A stretch of DNA of 64,000 nucleotides from Candidatus Manganitrophus morganii. Lineage in GTDB: Bacteria; Nitrospirota; Nitrospiria; SBBL01; Manganitrophaceae. The stretch spans positions 1,054,001 through 1,118,000 of the forward strand of contig JAJHOH010000001.1 of the NCBI GenBank assembly GCA_021651055.1. Direction: 5' to 3'. Below, one piece after another: positions 1-7,792 of the stretch; within the stretch, counting starts at the first letter, position 1; every line of letters begins with the position of its first letter. The translations under genes and the position numbers were made by a program. The notes beneath the pieces were generated by a model. That model was not told the DNA's origin, searched no databases, and saw nothing but the letters and a program-made list of their open reading frames with translations.

Positions 1-706
1 AATAGGTGATCGCTGGCTTTGTTCCCAGCTCCTCCAGCAGGCCGAAGCCGCGGTCGCTCTCGGCGAGCTTGGAGACCCGGCTCTCGGGGTCGTTCCGGTC
101 GCCGAAGACGAGCGCCTCGGTGGGGCAGCTCTGGACGCAGGCCGGGGTCACCTCGCCGTCTTTCACCCTTCGCCCCTCTTTTTGGGCGGTCTGTTGTCCG
201 GCCCGAATCCGCTGGACGCAGAAGGTGCACTTTTCCATCACGCCGACCGAGCGGACCGTGACATCGGGATTGAGCTGCTCGTTGAGCGGCTCGTCCCAGT
301 GCGGCTCGAACCAGTTGAAGTAGCGGACGGTGTAGGGGCAGTTGTTCCCGCAGTAGCGGACGCCGACGCAGCGGTTGTAGACCTGGGCGTTCAGCCCGTC
401 CGGCGTGTGATAGGAGGCGTAGACCGGACAAACCGGCTCGCAGGGGGCGTTGCCGCAGTGCTGGCAGAGGACCGGCATGAATTTGAGCTGCGCGTTCGGG
501 TACTCCCCCTCCCAGTAACGCTCGATCCGAATCCAGGAGACCGCCCGCCCCTTGGCCGCTTCATCCTCCCCGGCGATCCGGACGTTGTTCTCCGCTTTGC
601 AGGCGACCATGCACGCCTCGCAGCCGGTGCAGCGGTCAAGGTCGATCACCATTCCCCATTGATACGGTCCTCCCGGCGGCGCATTCTGATCCCGATATTC
701 CACCAT
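1..706 (-). CDS. ActB2-like 4Fe-4S electron-transfer subunit (partial)
   Basis: Iron-sulfur subunit of a membrane oxidoreductase, cut by the left window edge after about 235 codons. It starts at an ATG at 706, directly after the upstream stop with no gap. The cysteine groups in order are CTGCEACMVAC (residues 26-36), CQHCGNAPCEPVCP, CVGVRYCGNNCPY, CTFCVQRI and a final CVQSCP. In the third group a Val replaces one Cys of the usual four. From family knowledge this is the pattern in the ActB iron-sulfur domain of alternative complex III, where that site holds a [3Fe-4S] cluster. The genes upstream (pentaheme cytochrome, then MopB-fold subunit) fit ActA-ActB1-ActB2 order. An NrfD-like quinol-oxidising membrane subunit would be expected beyond the edge. 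A PsrB or TtrB role is the main alternative. Confidence 0.85.
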   Translation of the reverse strand, partial: MVEYRDQNAPPGGPYQWGMVIDLDRCTGCEACMVACKAENNVRIAGEDEAAKGRAVSWIRIERYWEGEYPNAQLKFMPVLCQHCGNAPCEPVCPVYASYHTPDGLNAQVYNRCVGVRYCGNNCPYTVRYFNWFEPHWDEPLNEQLNPDVTVRSVGVMEKCTFCVQRIRAGQQTAQKEGRRVKDGEVTPACVQSCPTEALVFGDRNDPESRVSKLAESDRGFGLLEELGTKPAITY

Positions 707-2884
707 TTAAGCCTCTCCTTCTTCAGTATGTCGCTTTGCTCCCTGTCCCGTCTGGTCGACCAGGACCGGCCTTCCCCTCTTTCCGGTCCGCTCGATCCGG
801 ACGCGTGTGGCCCCGGTTGCCAGCCCCCCGGAGGGGGGATCGATGAGCGGCGCCAGCAGGGTGAGTGGATTGACCCCCCGCTCCCTCGCATAACGGCCGT
901 AGAAGGTATGACCCTGCCCGAGCGGCATGCTGATCAGATCGGGCGGATTTCCCGGGAAAAAGATCACCGGCGCCTCGATCACGCCGTACGGAGAGATCAC
1001 CCGGACCAGATCCCGCTCCGCCAATCCATATTCCTGCGCGGTTTTCGGGTTGATCTCCACCCAGCTTCCCCAGACGACCGTCGTCAACGGGTCGGGAAGC
1101 TCCTGAAGCCAGGGGCGGTTGGCCCCCTCTCCTTGATGGAGACCCATCGACGGAAAGGGATAGAAGTGGAACGGAAACTCCTTCTCGCTCCCCTCGAACC
1201 GGGCCGGCTCCGGCGCGGTCGGCGCCCCCCGTTGAGAAATCGGGACCGGCTTCCCCTCCGGTTTCCACCAGCCCCCTCTTTGAAGCGCCTCGACCCACGC
1301 GGCATCGAACGGCTGCGCCGGTTGCCGGAGGGCGAAGAAATCTTGCCACTGCTCCCGGACCATCGTTCTGAAATCGGTCCAGGAAAGCCGCTCTTTCAAC
1401 CCTCCCCCGAAACGGTTCGCGGCGCTCAGGAAAAGGTCGCCGACCGGACGGGTATCGTATCGCGGAATCACCACCGGTTGCGCCAGCCCCACCGCCGGAG
1501 CGATTCCCTCGGTGACATGATCCCCCCACGACTCCAGAAAGAAATGGTCGGGGAGAATCAGATCGGCCATGGCGGTCGATTCATCGAGGAACGGGCTGAA
1601 GCTGACGATGAAGTCGGCCTCCTCGAAAACCTGCCGGAATTGCGTCGAGGGAGGAAGGGTATAGAGAGGATTGGATTGATAGAGCATCAAGAGGGCGCGG
1701 GAGGGTTTCTGAGTCCGATTCTTCAGATCGAGAAGCGCCTGCTCCCCGACGACCTCCGCGCTCGAAGCGGGAAAGCCGGAAGGCTGGAAGAAATGGATTC
1801 CTCCCGGTTGATTGATGTTCCCGACCAAGAGATTGAGAGCATTGATCGCGACCAAGGTGTCGGTCCCGTTGGTCTGCTCCGAGGCGATCCCCCCGCCGAT
1901 CGCCAGGGGGGAGGCGGCGGTGTAGAACTCGCGCGCCAGCCGGACGATCTCCTCTTCGGCCACCCCCGTTTCGTTGGCGATCCGGTCGATTGAAAAGGGA
2001 TCATAAAATTTCTCAAAGCGGCAGCGGTCTTCCCTCGATAATTTCGCCCGCCCCTCTTTCAAAATGAGCCGGCCGATCGCAACCGCGAGGAGCCCTTCGG
2101 TTCCGGGACGGATCGGGACCCAACGGTCGGCGCTGGCGGCCGTCATCGAAAGACGCGGCTCCACCTGAACGAACCGGCCCCGGACCGCCGGCCGGCCCTG
2201 GCGCATCTCTCCGTAGGCGATGCCGAAATGAACCGGGGAGAGCCAATGAGAGAGAAACGGCGCCCCGAAGGAGAGAAGATAGGTCGTGTTCGCCAGATCG
2301 TAGTCGGGGAGAAAATCGATCCCGAAACTTTTCCGATTCGCCGCCCGCAAAGGCCGCTCCGCCGACGGCTCATAAAATAAAACCGTTCCCGAAATTTCCT
2401 TCATGAAGGTGGAGAAGAGACCGGCCAGCGTTCCCGGGACCGGCCGGCTGATCAGGACGGCGCCGCCCGGATGTTTTTGAAGCGCCGCCACCCAGCGCGA
2501 CATGGCATCTTCCCAAGGGATCGGCTTGAAACGTCCCTCGCCCCGTTCGCCGTCGCGCTGGAGCGGGCCGCGGATCCGATCGGGGTTGTAGAGACCTTGC
2601 AGGCTCGCCTGCCCCCGGGCGCAGAGCTTTCCCCGATTCAACGGATGGTCGGGATTCCCCTCGATCTTCTTCGCCCGTCCCTCCATCACCCGGACGATGA
2701 TGCCGCACCCCGCCTCGCATTCCCGGCAGACCGAGGCGTACCAGTTGGCCACCCCCGGAACGATTTCCTCATCCGGCAAGACAGCGGGGATCAGCTTCGC
2801 CGTCTCTCCCCCGCATCCGGGAAGCGCCGACCCCGCCGCGCCCAAACCGATGACCTTCAAGAAATCGCGCCGATTTAAATCCAT
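707..2884 (-). CDS. ActB1-like MopB-fold (molybdopterin oxidoreductase family) subunit
   Basis: A 725-residue MopB-superfamily protein of the periplasmic face. I place the start at the ATG at 2884 because it begins with the twin-arginine signal NRRDFLKVIGLG followed by LPGC, a possible lipobox. The open frame continues upstream to 3073 but runs into the cytochrome gene. A CxxCxxxC motif (CRECEAGC) plus a later Cys (KLCARG) form a plausible [4Fe-4S] site. The stretch around DLANTTYLLSFGAPF and FVQVEPRLS resembles ActB of alternative complex III more than catalytic Mo enzymes, and I see no obvious Cys/Sec ligand to molybdenum. In typical ActB this domain is fused to the iron-sulfur domain; here the two are separate, adjacent genes. 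The start lies 13 bp after the cytochrome gene. Confidence 0.8.
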   Translation of the reverse strand: MDLNRRDFLKVIGLGAAGSALPGCGGETAKLIPAVLPDEEIVPGVANWYASVCRECEAGCGIIVRVMEGRAKKIEGNPDHPLNRGKLCARGQASLQGLYNPDRIRGPLQRDGERGEGRFKPIPWEDAMSRWVAALQKHPGGAVLISRPVPGTLAGLFSTFMKEISGTVLFYEPSAERPLRAANRKSFGIDFLPDYDLANTTYLLSFGAPFLSHWLSPVHFGIAYGEMRQGRPAVRGRFVQVEPRLSMTAASADRWVPIRPGTEGLLAVAIGRLILKEGRAKLSREDRCRFEKFYDPFSIDRIANETGVAEEEIVRLAREFYTAASPLAIGGGIASEQTNGTDTLVAINALNLLVGNINQPGGIHFFQPSGFPASSAEVVGEQALLDLKNRTQKPSRALLMLYQSNPLYTLPPSTQFRQVFEEADFIVSFSPFLDESTAMADLILPDHFFLESWGDHVTEGIAPAVGLAQPVVIPRYDTRPVGDLFLSAANRFGGGLKERLSWTDFRTMVREQWQDFFALRQPAQPFDAAWVEALQRGGWWKPEGKPVPISQRGAPTAPEPARFEGSEKEFPFHFYPFPSMGLHQGEGANRPWLQELPDPLTTVVWGSWVEINPKTAQEYGLAERDLVRVISPYGVIEAPVIFFPGNPPDLISMPLGQGHTFYGRYARERGVNPLTLLAPLIDPPSGGLATGATRVRIERTGKRGRPVLVDQTGQGAKRHTEEGEA

Positions 2885-2897
2885 CAAATGATCCGTT

Positions 2898-3410
2898 CTA
2901 ATAGTGACAGGTAAAACAGTCGAGCGAGGCCCCGTTGCGCTCGTGGCAGTCGATGCACCACCCCATTTCAAAGGTGGCGGCCCGGGGTGTTTGAGACATC
3001 CGCTCGACCTCCCCGTGGCAGTCGGCGCACTGGAAGCCGGCATCCAGGTGCATTTCATGCGTGAATTGGACAAAATCAGGAAGACGCTGAAGCCGAATCC
3101 AGGGGATCGGCTCCTTGTCGTTCCAATAGGCCAGCAGCTTTTCCGTCTCCGGGGTCTGCTCTCTCAGGGAGCGATGGCAGGTCATGCAGAGGTAAACGGA
3201 AGGGACCGACGCGGCGGGAGAGATGCGGGCGCCGCGATGGCAGAAGAGACAATCGATCTGCAGCTCCCCCGCGTGACGCTGATGACTGAATGCGATCGGC
3301 TGACGATCCTGACCGGTGAAGTCGGCGGTTGTCTGAGCGTAGATCGCACCCAAAACAACCGCCGCCCCGATCACCAAAAACGCCAACAGCATTCCAACCC
3401 GCTTCCGCAT
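2898..3410 (-). CDS. ActA-like pentaheme cytochrome c
   Basis: A 170-residue cytochrome with an N-terminal hydrophobic segment (about residues 5-25) that acts as signal or anchor. It has exactly five CxxCH heme sites: CLFCH, CMTCH, CADCH, CIDCH and CFTCH, the last one residue from the C-terminus. Five hemes plus the following MopB-type and ferredoxin-type genes match ActA, which passes electrons from the quinol-oxidising complex to a periplasmic acceptor. It heads the minus-strand operon. A NapC/NrfH-type or tetraheme c3 protein is less likely given the heme count and the neighbours. Confidence 0.85.
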   Translation of the reverse strand: MRKRVGMLLAFLVIGAAVVLGAIYAQTTADFTGQDRQPIAFSHQRHAGELQIDCLFCHRGARISPAASVPSVYLCMTCHRSLREQTPETEKLLAYWNDKEPIPWIRLQRLPDFVQFTHEMHLDAGFQCADCHGEVERMSQTPRAATFEMGWCIDCHERNGASLDCFTCHY

Positions 3411-3494
3411 GATGGCCGATCCGTCCTCTCTTCAGAATAGGTCAACCTCTCCCTTTACAAAGTATTACCTTTCAAGATACGACGCTCGGTTCTC

Positions 3495-3584
3495 CGGCGG
3501 CAATTCCGCCGTTGGAGGTAGCCCTCTCTCCTTCCGTTGGGTGACAACAACATCTCTGTGAAGCGGTTTGCAATTCGTTTGCAA
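3495..3584. promoter_or_regulatory. Hairpin and tandem GTTTGCAA repeats between divergent genes
   Basis: The divergent region between the cytochrome gene (minus) and the lipoprotein gene (plus) holds a CGGCGG-caatt-CCGCCG inverted repeat at 3495-3511. It also holds two direct copies of GTTTGCAA at 3566-3573 and 3577-3584, spaced 11 bp start to start, about one helical turn. These could be operator sites. No convincing -35/-10 pair was found for either gene. Confidence 0.25.
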
Positions 3585-3732
3585 AAGAGGGGGAATCATT
3601 CTTGGAGAGAAACAAACAATCGCTTCTTTTCGGCGTTTATCAACGGCACCGTCCTTGCTCTTTCTCAACCGTGAGTCTTGCTCACGGCAGCGTTACGACC
3701 CGAATGTAAACTTTCTTCCGAGGGAAAAAATC

Positions 3733-4698
3733 GTGAACCGATTCGGCCTGCTTCACTCGATGAGATCGCTCCGGACCGCCGCTCCCCTGGTCCTTTTATT
3801 GTTTCTCATCGGCTGCGGCGAGGACTCCTCCCCCCGGCCCGCCCCCTTGCAGGAGCTGGCCCCCCCGGACATTGCGAAGATTCAAATTACGCCGAATTCG
3901 GCCATTCTCGGTATCGGCGCCGAAGAACAATTCTTGGCGACCATCCTCAATGGCCAGGGTGAAGTGCTGACCGGGATCAACCTGGTCTGGAAGATCGACA
4001 ACCCGACGGCTGCGACCGTTTCCTCCGACGGTTGGGTAACGGGACTCCAAGAAGGGACGGCGACGCTGACGGCCTCTTTTGGCGACGACGTCAGCAACCC
4101 CGCCGAGATCACGGTCGTCGTCCCGCCCGAAGCCCCCCCCATCGCCTCGATCGAGGTGACCAGCACACACCGGATCCTCTTCGTCGGAAACCAGGCCCGG
4201 TTCACCGCGACGGCGAAAGATCCCAACGGCAGGACGCTCCACGGCATTCTCTTCTCCTGGAGTTCGAGCGCCCCGGAAATCGTCTCGGTCGATCCGCGCG
4301 GGCTCGCCACCGCGCTGGCGCCCGGAGAGGCCGCCGTCACAGTGACGGTCGCGCCTCCCGATCCTCCCGTCTTCACGCCATTGGACGATGCTCCCCCCAG
4401 CCAGTCGGCGATCCTGACCGTCACCGACGACAATTCGCCGCCGACCGCTCAAATGGCGACCACCGCGAGAAGAGGGGAGGCGCCGTTCACAGTCGCCTTC
4501 AGCGGCACGAGATCGGAAGACCCCGACGGGTGGATCACTTTTTATACTTGGAATTTCGGGGACGGCTCCCCGCCGTTCTACGCGCCGACCGCCCGCCATA
4601 CCTATGAGCGCCCCGGCGAGTTTATCGCCACGTTGACCGTCACCGACCCGGACGGCGCGACGGCGATCGCGTCGGCCACCATCACGGTCGATCCGTGA
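3733..4698 (+). CDS. Lipoprotein with two BIG2-like Ig domains and a PKD domain
   Basis: A secreted lipoprotein of about 321 residues. The preferred start is GTG at 3733, with GAGGG eight bases upstream; an in-frame ATG at 3760 has no ribosome site. The signal peptide ends in LFLIGC, a lipobox. Two bacterial Ig-like (BIG2-type) domains follow, each opening with I-x-I-x-V/I-T and closing with a GxAT(L/V)T strand. The last 85 residues form a PKD domain with the typical WNFGDGS core and the ending FIATLTVTDPDG. These are extracellular beta-sandwich adhesion or spacer modules with no enzymatic residues. It stands alone, convergent with the histidine kinase gene. Confidence 0.75.
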   Translation: MNRFGLLHSMRSLRTAAPLVLLLFLIGCGEDSSPRPAPLQELAPPDIAKIQITPNSAILGIGAEEQFLATILNGQGEVLTGINLVWKIDNPTAATVSSDGWVTGLQEGTATLTASFGDDVSNPAEITVVVPPEAPPIASIEVTSTHRILFVGNQARFTATAKDPNGRTLHGILFSWSSSAPEIVSVDPRGLATALAPGEAAVTVTVAPPDPPVFTPLDDAPPSQSAILTVTDDNSPPTAQMATTARRGEAPFTVAFSGTRSEDPDGWITFYTWNFGDGSPPFYAPTARHTYERPGEFIATLTVTDPDGATAIASATITVDP

Positions 4699-4823
4699 GA
4701 GGGATCGTGAAATGAAAAAAACGCTATTCGCGATACGTTAAACGGAAGATTTACGATTCACGGGTAGCCTAGGAAAAGAAGGGGCCACCTGTAACGATTT
4801 ACGAAGAACGTCTTTTGAATGGA

Positions 4824-7046
4824 CTATGCGGCTTGAAGCCGGGGGAAGGAGACGCGGAAGGTCGTTCCGATGCCAACCCGGCTCTCTACGTTGATCTCGC
4901 CGTGGTTCGCCTCGATATACTGCTTGGCGAGCGGAAGTCCCAAACCGACCCCGCGCGCTTTGGTGGTGAAGAGAGGCTCGAAGATCCGCCTCATGTTCTC
5001 CGGCGCAATTCCCTCTCCGGAATCATGAATAACGACTTCCACCGACTTGCGCGTCAGGTGGGTGGCGACCTCGAGCGTTCCCCCTTGTGTCATCGCCTGA
5101 ATCCCGTTGAGAATAAAATTACCCAAGGCGCGCGAGACCTGAATCGGGTCGATAAACACCATCGGGATCTTTCGGCTGAAGCGCCGCTTGATCCGGACCG
5201 TCTCCGGAAGGGGGGCCCGCTGAAGGAGACTCTCCAGAAGCTGGTTCAGATCGACCCGGATCGACACCGCTTCCTTTTTGCGCGTGAAGTCGAGCAGCTC
5301 GTTCACCAGATCGGTCGCCGACTGGCACTCATCCGAAATAATCGTGAGAAACCGCTCGAACTCCTTTTTGATCGGCCCGATCTCATTCCGATCGAGCTGC
5401 ATTTTAAGATAATAGGCGGCGTTGGTGATCACCTCGAGCGGCTGCCGGAGCTCGTGATTCACATTTCCGACAATCTGCCCCAAGGCGGCCATTTTTTCCT
5501 TCCGGGCCAGCTCCTCCTGGAGCAGGTTCAACTCCTCCAGACGCGCCTCCAAATCCCGCCGATACTGTTCCTTCTCGCCGCGAAGCGACTCGAAAAGCGA
5601 AACGTTCGCCAGGGCGGGCGCTGCGTGCTGGCAGAGCGCTTCTACCGTTTTACGCGCCTGCGGTAAAATGCGCCGATCCGGGTCCCGCGTGCCGAGACAG
5701 AAGGCGCCGAGGATTCTCTTTTTCCAGAGAATGGGGGCCGCAATGGCCGATTCCAAGGAGAGCTGGCGGGTCGCTTCACAAAGCGGCTCCCCTCCCTTTA
5801 GACCGGGATCGACGAAGAGGACCTTCCGTTCCTGAACCGCCCTTCCGACCAGCCCCTCCCCGATCTTGATTTTTTTCCCGAGAAGGGCCGGGGGAAGATG
5901 AACCCCCTTCTCGATCTTCAGACATCCCTGCTCAGAATCCCAGAGAGCGATCCAACCGATGTCCAAACCGGAAAGTGATAGAGCCCGATGTAAGATCGTC
6001 TCCAAGAGCCGTGAGCGATCCAACCCGGCGCTCAGTTCGATCCCGGTCTTCCGAAGCATCTCCGCCTCGGCCAGTTCCTTTTGATTCAAATCGAGAGACC
6101 GCGCATTCTCAACGGCGATGGCCGCCTGATCCGCCAGGGCCTCCAGGAAAAATCGGTCCTGATCCGAAATGCGCTTTGCGGCCGATTTGGCTTGGAGGCT
6201 GAGCGATCCGAGGGTGCGTCCTCCGATTCGGAGCGGCGAGGCGACCTTGATTTGATATGGCGGCGCCTTTGCGCCCTTGGCCAGGGAGGAGGAAGCGCGT
6301 TCCCGATGTAAGACAATCGTCCTTCCGGTCCGGGCGGCCATTCCGTTGATCCCTTCTCCCATTCGGAACGTCGCCTTCTCGGAACCGGCCGGCATGTTCA
6401 CAGCAGCCTGAACGATGAGGCGGCTCTGGGCCGGATCCCAAAGGACGATTTCGCCCGAATCGAATCCCAAAAACGCAATCCCCTGCCGGACGATCTTTGT
6501 AAAAAGGGATGTCGGCTGCCGCTCCGCAGAAACTTCCGCAACGATCCGTCGGAAACGATCCCATCGGAGGAGGGCCCGTTCTTTCTCTCTTAATTGGCGT
6601 AGGGTCTGAATCGCCGTCCCGGCCTGCCAGGCGATTTCCGACGCGGCCGCAAAATCGGCGCGATTCCAGACCGCCCGCTCGAGAATGAGGCAGAAAATGC
6701 CGAAAGGAACGATTTTTCGGGAAAGTGGAATTAAAACAGAGGGGGCCTTCGGGTCGGCCCGGAAGATCGGCTTTCTTTTCTTTTGGAGTTGATCGATGAG
6801 CGACGCGTCGGCCAAGATGCGCTTCGCCGCCCGCCTCGCGTTGAGAGGAGAACCCGACGCAATCCAAAGGGGACCCGACTGTTCGGAGTCAAAGGTCATA
6901 AAGAACCCGAACGCGACTCCCCATCGTCCATCGGCGACTCTCACCGCTTTCTCCAGGATCTCCTCTTCTGAATACCCTCTTTGAGGAGAGGTTCCTGGGA
7001 CCAGACTAAAAGCGGAGGTCGATCTGCTCGGATGGGATTTCTTCAT
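4824..7046 (-). CDS. Cytoplasmic hybrid-free sensor histidine kinase with GAF domains
   Basis: A histidine kinase of about 740 residues without membrane segments. The N-terminal three-quarters hold two or three GAF-like domains: a weak one at about 30-160, then clear ones with RMGEGINGMAA and KIGEGLVGRA. A coiled-coil linker leads to the HisKA H-box NHELRQPL. The HATPase_c domain has N-box NFILNGIQAM, G1 HDSGEGI and G2 GVGLGLPLAKQ. It should autophosphorylate on that His and pass phosphate to an unlinked response regulator, since none is adjacent. I start at the ATG at 7046; an in-frame TTG at 7055 is possible, and neither has a strong ribosome site. The ligand is unknown; GAF domains often bind cyclic nucleotides, hemes or small molecules. 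Confidence 0.85.
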   Translation of the reverse strand: MKKSHPSRSTSAFSLVPGTSPQRGYSEEEILEKAVRVADGRWGVAFGFFMTFDSEQSGPLWIASGSPLNARRAAKRILADASLIDQLQKKRKPIFRADPKAPSVLIPLSRKIVPFGIFCLILERAVWNRADFAAASEIAWQAGTAIQTLRQLREKERALLRWDRFRRIVAEVSAERQPTSLFTKIVRQGIAFLGFDSGEIVLWDPAQSRLIVQAAVNMPAGSEKATFRMGEGINGMAARTGRTIVLHRERASSSLAKGAKAPPYQIKVASPLRIGGRTLGSLSLQAKSAAKRISDQDRFFLEALADQAAIAVENARSLDLNQKELAEAEMLRKTGIELSAGLDRSRLLETILHRALSLSGLDIGWIALWDSEQGCLKIEKGVHLPPALLGKKIKIGEGLVGRAVQERKVLFVDPGLKGGEPLCEATRQLSLESAIAAPILWKKRILGAFCLGTRDPDRRILPQARKTVEALCQHAAPALANVSLFESLRGEKEQYRRDLEARLEELNLLQEELARKEKMAALGQIVGNVNHELRQPLEVITNAAYYLKMQLDRNEIGPIKKEFERFLTIISDECQSATDLVNELLDFTRKKEAVSIRVDLNQLLESLLQRAPLPETVRIKRRFSRKIPMVFIDPIQVSRALGNFILNGIQAMTQGGTLEVATHLTRKSVEVVIHDSGEGIAPENMRRIFEPLFTTKARGVGLGLPLAKQYIEANHGEINVESRVGIGTTFRVSFPRLQAA

Positions 7047-7208
7047 CTTTATCAATCACGCCAACCGTTTAAAACGGGCTGACTTTAGCATATCTCCCCC
7101 GGAATAACAAGGGAGGCAGCCAGGATGAATTGCGGCCCTTCCTCTTGTCGGCCCACTTTAAAAAGGAGTATATTGAATCTGACCATGATTGAATAACGCG
7201 AGAGCGCG

Positions 7209-7607
7209 ATGGCTCTTTTTCAGCAAGAACATTCCCAAAAATCACGCCGATGGGCCCTCCCCGTTGTGATCTTCCTGATCCTCTGCCAGGTCGATCTCCC
7301 GGTCTGGGGGGCTCCCCCGGCAGAACCGGAGCCGCCTCCCTCCGAAACAGAGCGGCTCGAGCGGGCGCTGGATGAAGCGTTGAACGCCCTTGCCACCGGC
7401 ATGCAGACCCTGGTCGGTCTGGCCGAAAAGAGCAAGGGAAAATGGGAGCAGTGCCAATCGGGCGAATCGAAAGAGGAGTGGTGCGTCAAGATGAAAGACG
7501 CCTTGGCCCAGCTGGAACGCTTGGATGAAAAAGAATCTCCCGCGCCGCCGGAATCCGAATCGTCCACCCCTGATCCGAAACCAACACCGGACGAAGAGAG
7601 CCGCTGA
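7209..7607 (+). CDS. Small secreted hypothetical protein
   Basis: A 132-residue protein with a signal peptide (basic start, hydrophobic core ALPVVIFLILCQV, cleavage near VWGA). The mature part is a Pro/Glu-rich linker, a short helical section with two cysteines (QC and WC, about 11 apart) and a Pro-rich acidic tail. It is probably periplasmic. No family recognised. The ribosome site is poor, and the gene lies just before the sigma-54 activator on the same strand. Confidence 0.5.
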   Translation: MALFQQEHSQKSRRWALPVVIFLILCQVDLPVWGAPPAEPEPPPSETERLERALDEALNALATGMQTLVGLAEKSKGKWEQCQSGESKEEWCVKMKDALAQLERLDEKESPAPPESESSTPDPKPTPDEESR

Positions 7608-7703
7608 CGCTCGTCGATCCGATCAACCCCCCTTTGATCTTTCCCTCCCGCCGACCGCGACTTGACTGCTCGCGGAGGATTTAAAAAACGGCATCTTATT
7701 TCA

Positions 7704-7733
7704 TTGACAAATGATCCAATTTTGAGGTAGCTT
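7704..7733 (+). promoter_or_regulatory. Possible sigma-70 promoter for the sigma-54 activator gene
   Basis: A perfect -35 TTGACA (7704-7709) is followed after 18 bp by TAGCTT, a poor -10. It sits about 60 bp before the ATG at 7793, which suits a promoter for the activator gene, but the -10 match is only half of consensus. Confidence 0.25.
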
Positions 7734-7792
7734 CACGCCAACACACCTTAAGTATTTCGTAGGTATTTTCCATATCCTTACAACAGAGCTTC

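Noticed and set aside
182-1993. A 603-codon open frame on the plus strand
   Set aside because: It lies antisense to the ActB-like genes, is Arg/Pro-rich with no domain, and the minus-strand frame has clear motifs.
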